Assembly (NCBI GenBank): GCA_934636245.1
Contig: CAKUAI010000015.1
Location: 28,146 to 92,145 of the forward strand
Direction of reading: 5' to 3'
From: an uncultured Coriobacteriales bacterium
Lineage (GTDB): Bacteria > Actinomycetota > Coriobacteriia > Coriobacteriales > UMGS124
DNA: 64,000 nucleotides
The notes under the pieces were generated by a model. That model saw nothing but the letters and a program-made list of their open reading frames with translations, was not told the origin of the DNA and searched no databases. Both the position numbers and the translations under genes were made by a program. This document shows, one piece after another, positions 1 to 10,939 of this stretch. Position 1 is the stretch's first letter. Each line of letters begins with the position of its first letter.

Positions 1-225
1 GTTGTCCTCGCGGCCGTCGATGGCAACGGCACGCACGTCCTTGGGACGAAGCTGGTTCTCGACCTCGTCGACGATGGCGTCAACCTGGCGGTTGTTGTCG
101 CCGGTGCCGATGACGAAGAAGTCGGCGATATCGGCGATGCCGCGCAGGTCGATGATGAGAATGTCATGGCCGCGCTTGTCGTCGATGATGCGCGCAACCT
201 CGTAAGCGAGTTCCTGAGAGTTCAA
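1..225 (-). CDS. rsfS: Ribosomal silencing factor RsfS, N-terminal part (runs off the left edge)
   Basis: The 75 visible codons read MNSQELAYEVARIIDD, then DILIIDLRGIADIADFFVIGTGDNNRQ. This is the start of the RsfS/Iojap family, which binds L14 on the 50S subunit and blocks subunit joining during starvation. The start is a TTG at 225. Its Shine-Dalgarno AAGGAG overlaps the yqeK stop codon three bases away, so translation is probably coupled. The nadD-yqeK-rsfS order is a widespread conserved cluster. The C-terminus lies outside the window. Confidence 0.9.
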   Translation of the reverse strand, partial: MNSQELAYEVARIIDDKRGHDILIIDLRGIADIADFFVIGTGDNNRQVDAIVDEVENQLRPKDVRAVAIDGREDN

Positions 226-227
226 AG

Positions 228-902
228 TTACTCCTTGTCTTCAGACGCCGGGGCGTCAGTTCTGCAATCGTTCCAAACATCTAAGGCACCAGGATATACG
301 AAGCGCCCCGATTTCAAAAGATAGATGAGGCCCACCCTCACGCACTCGGCGTAAACCTGTCGAAGCGGTGCGGTGCAGGCAAGCTTCCTGATGTCGTCCA
401 CGAAGTCACCTTCGCGGCCGGGCTCGATCATGTCGGCGACGTAGACGACCATGTCGAGGTCAGTCATGCCAGGCGCGCCCGTCGTATGGCGCGCAATGGC
501 CTGAAAGACCTCGGCGCCCAGCTCGGGATACTCTCGAGGCAGACTCGCCGCAGCCGTCAGGCCATGCAGCACGGGCAAGGCACCGTCCACATGGGGAACA
601 TCGATGCCGTACTCGTCGACCTTGCCCCACAGCTCCTCTGGGCTGAGCTTCTTGTCCCAATCGTGCAGCAAGCCAGCAGCCTCGGCCTCAAACTCATCGA
701 CACCGAAACGCTGCGCCAGCCACAAGGCGGTGGCCGCCACGCCGAAGGAGTGCTTGAGGCGCTTGCCCCAAAGCCGCTCGGACACGTCGTTGCGCAGGCG
801 CGCCATAAGAGCGGCCTGCTCAGGGGCATAGAGGGGGTCGGGGGCGCGATAACCTTTATCCCAAGGCGCTGCCTTCGAAGCAGCCTTGTTGTCTTTTGAC
901 AT
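228..902 (-). CDS. yqeK: YqeK-like HD-domain hydrolase (probable symmetrical Ap4A hydrolase)
   Basis: This 224-aa protein has an HD metal-binding domain: LKHSFGVAATALWLA near residue 50, LLHDWDK near 80, a later ARHTTG and VYVADMIEP. These are signatures of the YqeK family, whose characterised Gram-positive members split Ap4A into two ADP. It has about 35 extra N-terminal residues of low complexity compared with the usual ~190 aa. The ATG at 902 overlaps the nadD stop by one base (TGATG), and rsfS follows at once, so the three genes form one translationally coupled unit. The exact substrate is inferred from the family. Confidence 0.88.
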   Translation of the reverse strand: MSKDNKAASKAAPWDKGYRAPDPLYAPEQAALMARLRNDVSERLWGKRLKHSFGVAATALWLAQRFGVDEFEAEAAGLLHDWDKKLSPEELWGKVDEYGIDVPHVDGALPVLHGLTAAASLPREYPELGAEVFQAIARHTTGAPGMTDLDMVVYVADMIEPGREGDFVDDIRKLACTAPLRQVYAECVRVGLIYLLKSGRFVYPGALDVWNDCRTDAPASEDKE

Positions 903-1561
903 CAGTCATGCCCTTCGGAAATCAACGGAAAACGGTACAGCCCATGAGCGCGTATGTAATCCAGGACGTGCGGATCAAGCATGCCGGAGACATCAGCGCC
1001 TCGCGCAAGCAAGGCGCGCAACTCCGTGGAGGAGAAGGGCGGCACATGGGCCTCCAGCACGTGCACCTGTGCAGCGGGTTCGAAGGCATGCAACGCTAGC
1101 ACATCGCGCGCAAGCTCCTCCCCCGCCCTGCCTGCGACCGCAATCTCGGCAAGCTCAAGCACACGCCTGGCACAGTGCCAATGCGGCAGCGTATGCAGCG
1201 AGTCGGCCCCGAGGATGAACACGAGGCGCGCCGGGAGCGGCCAAGAACGGCGCAGTTCCTCAAGCGTGTCAACCGTGTACGTGATGCCAGGCCGTTCAAC
1301 CTCCATTGCGCTCAACGCGCAGACGGGCTCTCCTTCGAGCATGCGAGAAAGCATCGCAAGCCGATGATGGGCGCTCGTCACCTCGCGGTCGCGCTTGAAC
1401 GAGGGACAACCGGCCGGGATGTAGAGAACCCCATCGAGACCCAACTCCCGCCTGGCAGCGCGGGCAAGCTCAAGGTGGCCGAGATGCGGCGGGTCGAACG
1501 TTCCGCCCATCACGCCCAATGCCGCATTCGGGTTCCAGGCAAAAGGCACGTCCGAAGACAT
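902..1561 (-). CDS. nadD: Nicotinate-nucleotide adenylyltransferase
   Basis: NadD converts nicotinate mononucleotide and ATP to deamido-NAD+ in NAD biosynthesis. The protein has the nucleotidyltransferase signature GGTFDPPHLGH near its N-terminus, FILGADSL in the middle and FSSTELR near the end, all expected for NadD (219 aa, normal length). I chose the ATG at 1561, two bases after the proA stop. A GTG at 1591 would extend it by ten residues into proA and seems less likely. It is the fourth gene of the leftward obgE-proB-proA-nadD-yqeK-rsfS run. Confidence 0.92.
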   Translation of the reverse strand: MSSDVPFAWNPNAALGVMGGTFDPPHLGHLELARAARRELGLDGVLYIPAGCPSFKRDREVTSAHHRLAMLSRMLEGEPVCALSAMEVERPGITYTVDTLEELRRSWPLPARLVFILGADSLHTLPHWHCARRVLELAEIAVAGRAGEELARDVLALHAFEPAAQVHVLEAHVPPFSSTELRALLARGADVSGMLDPHVLDYIRAHGLYRFPLISEGHD

Positions 1562-1563
1562 CC

Positions 1564-2823
1564 TTAGCGAACCTGCCCGTTGCCCCGGCACACATACTTC
1601 GTGCTGACTAGCGCCCCGGCACCCATGGGCCCGCGCGCGTGCAGTTTTTGCGTCGAGATGCCGATCTCGGCACCCAGGCCGAACATGCCGCCGTCGGTAA
1701 AGCGCGTCGAGGCGTTCACATACACGGCCGCCGCGTCCACTCCGGCAAGAAACGCCTGGGAGGCGGCATAGTCACACGTCACAATGCACTCAGAGTGACC
1801 CGTGCCGTACCGATTGATGTGCTCGATAGCCTCTTCGATACCGTCGACAACCTTGCAGGACAGCTCAAACGCGAGATACTCGCGCCCCCAGTCCTGCTCC
1901 TGTGCGGCAATGCAACACGAAAGACCGAGATCTTGCGCCACCTGGAGCGTCGCCTCATCACCATGGACCAGAACGCCCCACTGCGCGCAGGCACTGAGCA
2001 GCTTGGGGAGGAACTCCGTGGCGCATGCCTGGTCGACAAGCACAGACTCGCACGCGTTGCACACACCGGGCCTCGAGCACTTGGCATTGTGGAGGATGTC
2101 AAGCGCCATGGCCTGGTCGGCCTGGGCATGCACATAGGTGTGGCAGTTACCCGTGCCCGTCTCGATGACCGGGACCTTGGAATTCTGCACGCAGTTCTGG
2201 ATGAGGCCGGCGCCACCACGAGGAATGAGGACGTCGACGAGACCCACGAGGCCGAACAGCTCCTCGACGGCCGCATGTCCGGGCGAGGTAAGCAGGCACA
2301 CCGCGTCGGCCGGCAGGCCACACGACACGAGCGCGTCGCGCAGCGCCTCGACAATGGTCTCGCACGACCTTGCCGCCATCGAGCCTCCGCGCAGGATGCA
2401 GGCATTGCCGGCCTTCAGGCATATGCCCGCGGCGTCGGAGGTCACATTGGGGCGCGCCTCGTACACGATGGCGACCACGCCCATGGGAACCGTCACCTTT
2501 TGCACTGAGAGGCCGTTGGAAAGCACGCTGCCCTCAAGCGTGCGTCCCAAGGGATCGGGCTGGGAGGCAACCTCTTCGAGACCGCGCGCCATCGCTTCGA
2601 CGCGCCCCTCATCAAGCATGAGGCGGTCGACAAGCGAGGCGGCCACGCCCGCTGCCCGGGCGTCAGCCACATCGACGGCGTTGGCCACGAGAATGGCCGA
2701 GCCATGAGTGCGCAGATGCTGCGCCATGGCACATATCACCTGCGCGCGCTCGGCGCTTCCAAGCATGCCGATGCGTCGCGAGGCGTCCTTTGCCGCACGT
2801 GCCTTCTCAAGTGCCTCTCCCAT
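1564..2823 (-). CDS. proA: Gamma-glutamyl phosphate reductase
   Basis: ProA reduces gamma-glutamyl phosphate with NADPH to glutamate semialdehyde, the second step of proline synthesis. The 419-aa length is standard. Family motifs include VYEARPNVTSDAAG, ILRGGSMA and the catalytic-cysteine segment SRPGVCNACESVLVD; the C-terminus contains NASTRFTDGG and GISTQKLHARGPMG. The gene lies 21 bases downstream of proB, which makes the labile phosphate intermediate, so the pair is cotranscribed and the two enzymes probably act together. Confidence 0.95.
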   Translation of the reverse strand: MGEALEKARAAKDASRRIGMLGSAERAQVICAMAQHLRTHGSAILVANAVDVADARAAGVAASLVDRLMLDEGRVEAMARGLEEVASQPDPLGRTLEGSVLSNGLSVQKVTVPMGVVAIVYEARPNVTSDAAGICLKAGNACILRGGSMAARSCETIVEALRDALVSCGLPADAVCLLTSPGHAAVEELFGLVGLVDVLIPRGGAGLIQNCVQNSKVPVIETGTGNCHTYVHAQADQAMALDILHNAKCSRPGVCNACESVLVDQACATEFLPKLLSACAQWGVLVHGDEATLQVAQDLGLSCCIAAQEQDWGREYLAFELSCKVVDGIEEAIEHINRYGTGHSECIVTCDYAASQAFLAGVDAAAVYVNASTRFTDGGMFGLGAEIGISTQKLHARGPMGAGALVSTKYVCRGNGQVR

Positions 2824-2844
2824 GAGCAGCCCCTTTCAAAAAGG

Positions 2845-5545
<2,701 letters not shown>

Positions 5546-5556
5546 CTATACAAAAG

Positions 5557-5588
5557 CGGACCCCGCAACTTGACAGCTGCAGGGTCCG
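5557..5588 (-). terminator. Terminator-like hairpin between rpmA and obgE
   Basis: On the minus strand an 11-bp stem (one G-U pair) with a 10-base loop is followed by CTTTTG. It lies in the 87-bp gap after rpmA and 20 bases before the obgE start. It could terminate most rplU-rpmA transcripts or act as an attenuator that lowers obgE expression. Confidence 0.7.
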
Positions 5589-5623
5589 TAGATACTCAAT
5601 CCGTGGCGAAAGCCGACAAAGAC

Positions 5624-5887
5624 CTACTCGGCAACCGTCTCGAGCGGAAGGATGTGCACGCGACGCTTGTCGCTGGTGGTGTACTTCACCGTGCCATCGA
5701 TAAGAGCGAACAGGGTGTCGTCCTTGCCCTTGCCCACGTTCTCACCGGGGTGGAACTTGGTGCCATGCTGACGAACGAGGATGGTGCCAGCGGTGACAAC
5801 CATGCCGTCGAAACGCTTGCAGCCAAGACGCTTGCCGATCGAATCGCGGCCGTTACGGGAAGTACCCGTGCCCTTCTTATGTGCCAT
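5624..5887 (-). CDS. rpmA: Large ribosomal subunit protein bL27
   Basis: This 87-aa protein begins [16 protein letters not shown] and continues [11 protein letters not shown] and [14 protein letters not shown], the standard bL27 sequence. bL27 reaches the peptidyl-transferase centre with its N-terminal tail. No Firmicutes-type cleavable N-terminal extension is present; the protein starts directly at MAHKK. The gene is 33 bases downstream of rplU. The stop is followed by a terminator-like hairpin. Confidence 0.97.
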   Translation of the reverse strand: MAHKKGTGTSRNGRDSIGKRLGCKRFDGMVVTAGTILVRQHGTKFHPGENVGKGKDDTLFALIDGTVKYTTSDKRRVHILPLETVAE

Positions 5888-5920
5888 GACAGACTCCTAA
5901 ATTACTTTCAATCGGACTTA

Positions 5921-6229
5921 CTAAGCGACCTTGGTGATGCGCACCTTGGTGAGGTACTGGCGATGGCCACGCTTGCGCTCGTAGCGCTTACGACGACGGA
6001 ACTTGTACACGATGACCTTCTTGTCACGGTACTGCTTGAGGACCTCGCCCTCAACGCAAACCTTGGCAAGGGCCTCGGGGTCAGTGATGGCCTGCGTGCC
6101 ATCATTGACGAACAGAACCTCGTCGAACGTGACGGTAGCGCCCTCTTCGACCTCGAGCTTCTCGATGTCGATGATGTCGCCCTCGGCAACCTTATACTGC
6201 TTACCACCGGTCTTAACAATTGCGTACAT
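5921..6229 (-). CDS. rplU: Large ribosomal subunit protein bL21
   Basis: bL21, 102 aa, starts MYAIVKTGGKQYKVAEGD and ends RRRKRYERKRGHRQ..TKVRI, matching the family throughout. I use ATG 6229; an in-frame upstream extension exists but has no family similarity. Its promoter lies about 40 bases upstream. rplU-rpmA form a unit, with the RNase E/G-like gene as upstream neighbour, the position normally held by rng. Confidence 0.96.
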   Translation of the reverse strand: MYAIVKTGGKQYKVAEGDIIDIEKLEVEEGATVTFDEVLFVNDGTQAITDPEALAKVCVEGEVLKQYRDKKVIVYKFRRRKRYERKRGHRQYLTKVRITKVA

Positions 6230-6267
6230 GTGAAGTACCTTCCAGCTCGCGACAAATGCAAGTTCGA

Positions 6268-6297
6268 ATACTAACACTGCAGAATCAGACCCGTCAA
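6268..6297 (-). promoter_or_regulatory. Probable promoter of rplU-rpmA
   Basis: On the minus strand a -35 TTGACG (6297-6292) and a -10 TAGTAT (6273-6268) are separated by 18 bases, placing the start of transcription about 30 bases upstream of the rplU ATG. Confidence 0.6.
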
Positions 6298-6394
6298 TGA
6301 AATTTCGGGGTACTGAGAAGTCCGCAAAAAACTATCAAAGAAAGCGTGTGCCTCTGGACCGTTCCCTTTGCTAAGGAAGGGAAACAGGCAACCC

Positions 6395-7372
6395 TTAGAT
6401 AGTACGCCTACCGCGCTCGATTAACGCAACCGACAAGCTCGCGTCACCAGAAATACGCGTTTTACCGTCAGACAAGCCATCGGACATGTCGTCGATGAGG
6501 TCGTTGAACGCATCGAGAGGCAGTCCCTCCAAGAGCGCCACGGCGACAATGCCGCGCACGTCGAACTCAAGCAGCGCCTCAATGACCGCCTGTGCCGCCT
6601 CGGCGTCAACCGTGGCAACTGCCACATCGGCCTGTGTGCGCTTCACCGCGACCGTCCACATGGCCTCGGTGCGCTCGAAGACAATCTGCGCGCCGCATGC
6701 CAAGTCGATGCGCCTGCCGTCGAGGGCGTCCTCGGTGTTGTTGTAAGCCGAATGCGTGGTCGTGCCGATGGTTGAGTCGCCGTCGGCATCGGGCTTCTCG
6801 GCCATGAGCAGGGCAGGCGCCGAAGAAATGCGCGCCAAGACGGTGAACGCGGCAGCCTCGGTCACCTGCACGACAACGCCGGAGAGCACCGTTTCCCAAG
6901 GCAGCTCGTCGGCAGTGGTGCGCAGGATGAGCGTCACAGGACCGCACACGGCCTCGAGCATCGAGGGAAGCCCGGTCGAGGGGTCCGCAACGGCGGCCTG
7001 AAGCTTGTCCGCAAGCTCGGCGCGCCTCACGCCGGCGAGCTTCTTGGAGACAAAGACCTCCGGCCGCGCGGGACTCGAGGGCGCCATGATGGCGCAACCG
7101 TCGAGCACAAGCACACTCGTGCGCCCGGAGAACTCGATGTTCACCGAGGCCCTTGGCAGCTTTGCGGCACGCTTGGGGGCCACAACCTGCGCGCATACGC
7201 TCGCGCCGGGAACAAGATCGGCCACCGTGGTAGCCGAGATGCCGGCCAGCGGCACAAACAGCATGCCGTAAGGGCCAGCGTCGAGGAAACATGCGTCAAG
7301 CGAGGCGTCGATGTGGTCGACGCGCGTTCGAAGAATATCGCCAGGAGAAAGCGTCAGATCGGGCGACTCCAT
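6395..7372 (-). CDS. Degenerate RNase E/G-like protein, predicted catalytically inactive
   Basis: This 325-aa protein can be aligned by eye with RNase E/G: an S1-like N-terminus (GDILRTRVDHIDASLDACFL), a segment like GLIVRTAA (VTLILRTTADEL), then FERTEAMWTVAVK, EAAQAVIEAL, VRGIVAVALLEGL and a tail resembling the LGLVEMTRKR block. The two metal-binding aspartates of active enzymes lie in IDVN and DFID. Here the matching positions read VAVK (241-244) and ALLE (279-282), so both are lost. The zinc-link and C-terminal region are absent. It overlaps the upstream DUF2344 gene by 19 bases and occupies the usual rng position before rplU. It may be an RNA-binding relic; a role is inference. Confidence 0.7.
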   Translation of the reverse strand: MESPDLTLSPGDILRTRVDHIDASLDACFLDAGPYGMLFVPLAGISATTVADLVPGASVCAQVVAPKRAAKLPRASVNIEFSGRTSVLVLDGCAIMAPSSPARPEVFVSKKLAGVRRAELADKLQAAVADPSTGLPSMLEAVCGPVTLILRTTADELPWETVLSGVVVQVTEAAAFTVLARISSAPALLMAEKPDADGDSTIGTTTHSAYNNTEDALDGRRIDLACGAQIVFERTEAMWTVAVKRTQADVAVATVDAEAAQAVIEALLEFDVRGIVAVALLEGLPLDAFNDLIDDMSDGLSDGKTRISGDASLSVALIERGRRTI

Positions 7373-8151
7373 GTGCCGTCCTTCCCTTCAAGGTACTGCG
7401 CGGTGCGCACGACAGAAGTGCGGAGGTTACGCTGGAATGATACGACGTAATCTTGCGTCGACCCAGCAGAGGAACCGCGAACGGCAAGCGACTCGGCGAG
7501 CTGTCGGCATACTTCGGCCAACAGGACGTCGGGACGCAGCGCGCCCTCGTTTGATGAACGGGTCGTGAAGGAAAGGTGCACGCCGCCCGACTCGCCCGGA
7601 TCCACGCAAACGTCGCCCACGAGCTTCTCGGTGAGGTCCACCTTCTTCGGCTTGCCGTTGCGCAGATACTCAATCTGTCCTTGGGCGCGCACCGCCTCGA
7701 CCGCACATCGCACGTCTTCGGCGCCAAAGGTCATATCCACGGCGTCGGCAGCGTCAAGGCACGCGTCGGGCCAAACGGAAAGGTCGGCCTCCCAGCACGC
7801 GATGGTGAGGTTCGCGCCAAGGGACGGGCCATGAACCTCGACATAGGCCGCCTGCTGAGGCATGAGGTCGGGCGGCGCCGAGCGGCACAGGTCCTCGAGG
7901 TACTCCTCAGCAGGGCGATACTCGCGCACCCAAAGGTCGAACCATTCGTCGTCTGAGGCCACCGCCACCGGCAGTGCCGGGCAGTAGGCCGCCTTGATGC
8001 GCGGGGAAAAGCCCTGGGTCACGGCATAGGGAATGCCGCTGCGGCGGATGGTGCGCTCCATGGCGCGCAAAAGCTCGAGATGGGACAGGTAGCGCAAACG
8101 GCCCGTCTCCACATAGCGGACCCTCAGGCAGTACAGCTCCTCTTCGCTCAT
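7354..8151 (-). CDS. TIGR03936/DUF2344 family protein, partner of the radical SAM protein
   Basis: The 265-aa protein opens with LRVRYVETGRLRYLSHLELLRAMERTIRRS and FSPRIKAAY, the signature of the TIGR03936 (DUF2344) family. In many genomes this is fused to or follows the TIGR03960 radical SAM protein, as here, where the two genes overlap by four bases (ATGA). The molecular function of the pair is not established. The gene continues directly into the RNase E/G-like gene. Confidence 0.82.
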   Translation of the reverse strand: MSEEELYCLRVRYVETGRLRYLSHLELLRAMERTIRRSGIPYAVTQGFSPRIKAAYCPALPVAVASDDEWFDLWVREYRPAEEYLEDLCRSAPPDLMPQQAAYVEVHGPSLGANLTIACWEADLSVWPDACLDAADAVDMTFGAEDVRCAVEAVRAQGQIEYLRNGKPKKVDLTEKLVGDVCVDPGESGGVHLSFTTRSSNEGALRPDVLLAEVCRQLAESLAVRGSSAGSTQDYVVSFQRNLRTSVVRTAQYLEGKDGTWSRPI

Positions 8152-10022
8152 GCTCGGCTCCTCTCCAGATCGTTGTCAACATGAAGCGAAGGGCACACGC
8201 CGCAGCCCGAACACTTCGTCATCGTGCAGTCCGGCGTGAGGGTTCCCTCCAAGGCACGCTCCCACTCGCGCTCAAGCCAGCGCGGCGAGACGCCCGCGGA
8301 GATGTGGTCCCACGGCAGGGGGCCGCCCACCTCGAAGGGCTCGCAAGCGGCACGCTGCATGTCAAACCCGACGTTTTCGGCCGCCTGCTGCCAAATCTCA
8401 AGCTTGAACTGGTCAGACCACGCATCGAAGCGGGCGCCCAGGCGATGCGCCTCAAGGATGAGCGGCAAAGCCTCGCGGCCGCTGCGCGAAAGCACCGCTT
8501 CGAGGAACGACGAGGCGTAGTCGTGGTAGCGCAGGTCCACACCGCGCGGAACGGCATCCGCAAGAAGCTTCTGGCGACGGCGCACCTCCTCGGGAGGGGT
8601 TTGGCCACACCACTGGAAGGCCGTCTGCGCCTTGGGGATGAAGACCGCCACCGAGGTGCCGATGCGCACCGCGCAACGCTTTGAGGGCGGCACCGAGGCA
8701 CGGGCCAGCTCCAGCGCGCGGCGGCACAGCTCGGCAATGCCGAGCACGTCCTCGTCGGTCTCGGTGGGCAGGCCGATCATGAAGTACAGCTTCATGCGGA
8801 GCCAACCCTGCGAGAACGACGCACTCACGGCGTTCATGAGATCTTCCTCGGTCACGCCCTTGTTGATGACGTCGCGCATACGCTGCGTGCCGGCCTCGGG
8901 CGCAAAGGTCAGACCGCCCTTCTTCTCGCCGGCGACGAGCTTGGCCATCTCGACACCGAAGGAGTCGAGGCGCTCGGAGGGCAGCGACACCGAGATGCCC
9001 TTGCCCGACAGGTTCGCGTTGAGCCTGCGCAGCACGTCTTCGAGGTTGGAGTGGTCGGTCGTGGACAGCGAGGTAAGCGAGACCTGGTCGTAGCCCGTGC
9101 ATGCAAGCCCGCGCATGACGGCGGCGACGATCTGGTCGGCGGGCCGCTCGCGCACGGGGCGGTACGTCATGCCCGCCTGGCAGAAACGGCAGCCGCGCGC
9201 GCATCCCCTCAACACCTCGACGGCAAGCCTGTCCTGCACAACCTGGGGATAGGGCACGAGCGTCGTGTTGACCGGATCGAGCGCCTTGAAGTCGGCGACA
9301 ACGCGCTTCACGACCTTCTCGGGCGCACCGGACCCCTCGACGGGAACAACATGCGTGCGCCCGAAGGAATCCTCCTCGGCGCGGTAGAGAAGAGGCACGT
9401 AGACGCCGGGTATCTGCGCGAGCGCCGCAAGGATGTCGGCACGGGGCGCATTGGCTGCACGCATGTCACGGATGCAGCAAGCGACCTCGACGATGACCTC
9501 CTCGCCATCGCCCACCATGATGCAGTCGTACAGCTCGCACACAGCCTCGGGGTTGTAGACCGAAGGTCCCCCGCCGCAGACGATGGGGTCGTCCTGCGCA
9601 CGGTCGCAGGCCATGAGCGGAATGCCCGCCAGGTCGAGCGTCTCGACGATGTTGCTGGCAGCAAGCTCATGGGGAAGCTGGATGCCCACCATGTCGAACG
9701 ACGCCACGGGGAAGCACGACTCCATGGAGAAGAGCGGCAAGTCGCGGCGGCGCATGAGGTCGGCCATGTCGATCCAGGGCGTGTAGGCGCGCTCGCAGGC
9801 AATGCCGGGTTGGTTGTTCAAAATCTTGTACAAGATGGCCAAGCCCTGGTTGGGAAGGCCGACCTCATACGTATCCGGGTAGATGAGCACGCAGCGGAAG
9901 GACGACTCAGAGTCGCGCACCGCGCCGAATTCGTGGTCGATGTAGCGCGACGGCTTCTCAACCAGGTCAAGGAGCGGCTCGACGCGCCCCCAAAGGTCAA
10001 CTCGTTCATGCATCGAGATCAT
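8148..10022 (-). CDS. TIGR03960 family B12-binding-like radical SAM protein
   Basis: This 624-aa protein has an N-terminal B12-binding-like domain (CVLIYPDTYEVGLPNQG). It is followed by a radical SAM core with the CxxxCxxC cluster in VLRGCARGCRFCQAGMTYRP near residue 275 and FAPEAGTQRMRDVINKG. A cysteine cluster, CTMTKCSGCGVC, lies at the C-terminus. Together these match the TIGR03960 family. Family members sit beside DUF2344, RNase G and rplU. It overlaps the preceding gene by four bases (ATGA). The substrate is unknown; RNA modification is often suspected from context, but that is inference. Confidence 0.88.
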   Translation of the reverse strand: MISMHERVDLWGRVEPLLDLVEKPSRYIDHEFGAVRDSESSFRCVLIYPDTYEVGLPNQGLAILYKILNNQPGIACERAYTPWIDMADLMRRRDLPLFSMESCFPVASFDMVGIQLPHELAASNIVETLDLAGIPLMACDRAQDDPIVCGGGPSVYNPEAVCELYDCIMVGDGEEVIVEVACCIRDMRAANAPRADILAALAQIPGVYVPLLYRAEEDSFGRTHVVPVEGSGAPEKVVKRVVADFKALDPVNTTLVPYPQVVQDRLAVEVLRGCARGCRFCQAGMTYRPVRERPADQIVAAVMRGLACTGYDQVSLTSLSTTDHSNLEDVLRRLNANLSGKGISVSLPSERLDSFGVEMAKLVAGEKKGGLTFAPEAGTQRMRDVINKGVTEEDLMNAVSASFSQGWLRMKLYFMIGLPTETDEDVLGIAELCRRALELARASVPPSKRCAVRIGTSVAVFIPKAQTAFQWCGQTPPEEVRRRQKLLADAVPRGVDLRYHDYASSFLEAVLSRSGREALPLILEAHRLGARFDAWSDQFKLEIWQQAAENVGFDMQRAACEPFEVGGPLPWDHISAGVSPRWLEREWERALEGTLTPDCTMTKCSGCGVCPSLHVDNDLERSRA

Positions 10023-10927
10023 AGATCCGCTCCTGCTCCTTGATATCCTCGGTCTGCTGCGACCGCTTCCCCTGCAGCCTCAGCCTGACCGGCCTGGCGC
10101 ATACGGCCCTGCATGACCGTGCCGGCCACCCATGTGCCCGCCGCAGCCACCCCCGCCTTGACAAGACATGCCGGAAGCGGGGTGCGCAGGGCAAGCCCTG
10201 CGACCTGCTTGCATACAAGCGAAAACGCCGTGAGGCCAGCCACATCCACCAGCCGCTCCTTGCCCATGGGCGCGCCGTAGTTCCCTGCCAGCTTGAAGAG
10301 CATCGCAACCTCGCAAGCAAGCATGGCCGGGGTATCGGCGCCCCTGAGAAAGGTGAGTGCCCCCAGCATCGCGTTGTCGCGCACCGCCTGCCCCACGATG
10401 CGACGGCCCTGCTCGTCCTGGCAGCAGTCAAGCGCTGCGCCGAGCATCGTCTCAAAGTCAGGCAGGGTCTCGATGAGCCAGCGCGCCAGCATACCGCCCA
10501 CGGCCATCTCGTCGCACACGACGATGTCCTCGGCACTCACTTCGCGGGCAACCAAGGCGCGAGCCCGCTCGGCAGCCGCATCGTCGAAGTTCACAAGCAC
10601 CAGACACGGCACCCGGCGCGAGGCGTAGGCGCGGTACAGGTCGGCCGCGACAGCGGCGTCCTGCCCGGCCAGCACGATGACGGCATCGGCCATGGCGTGC
10701 ACCACGGCAGGCTCATGGCCCGCCCCCACGCCGGCGACATACAGGCGAAGCGAGGCGGTCTTGGGGCGCAGCGCCCGCTTGACCGCACGCGCCAAGCCCC
10801 CATCGCAGCCTTGCCCCACCGCCACACACAGTCGCAGCGTCTTTGAGGCCGCGCGGCTCGTTTGTCTTCTTGCCTTCACACCCGCCTTGGCGGCGTCATA
10901 CAGTAGGTTCACGGCAACACGCTCCAT
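10019..10927 (-). CDS. DUF697-like protein of unknown function in the rod-shape operon
   Basis: I do not firmly recognise this 302-aa protein. The N-terminal half has a Rossmann-like pattern with small hydrophobic strands (LRLYVAGVGAG, ADAVIVLAGQD, PCLVLVNFDD). The C-terminal half contains ALTFLRGADTPAMLACEVAMLFKLAGNYG and two hydrophobic helices, which resemble the membrane-associated DUF697 domain found next to GTPases. No P-loop is visible. It follows rodA by 12 bases and overlaps the radical SAM gene, so it is cotranscribed with mreBCD-mrdA-rodA. Confidence 0.55.
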   Translation of the reverse strand: MERVAVNLLYDAAKAGVKARRQTSRAASKTLRLCVAVGQGCDGGLARAVKRALRPKTASLRLYVAGVGAGHEPAVVHAMADAVIVLAGQDAAVAADLYRAYASRRVPCLVLVNFDDAAAERARALVAREVSAEDIVVCDEMAVGGMLARWLIETLPDFETMLGAALDCCQDEQGRRIVGQAVRDNAMLGALTFLRGADTPAMLACEVAMLFKLAGNYGAPMGKERLVDVAGLTAFSLVCKQVAGLALRTPLPACLVKAGVAAAGTWVAGTVMQGRMRQAGQAEAAGEAVAADRGYQGAGADL

Positions 10928-10939
10928 CGTAGAAGTCGC

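Noticed and set aside
1562..1591. Longer nadD starting at GTG 1591
   Set aside because: The added ten residues lie inside proA and do not resemble the NadD N-terminus; ATG 1561 gives the normal spacing to GGTFDPPH.
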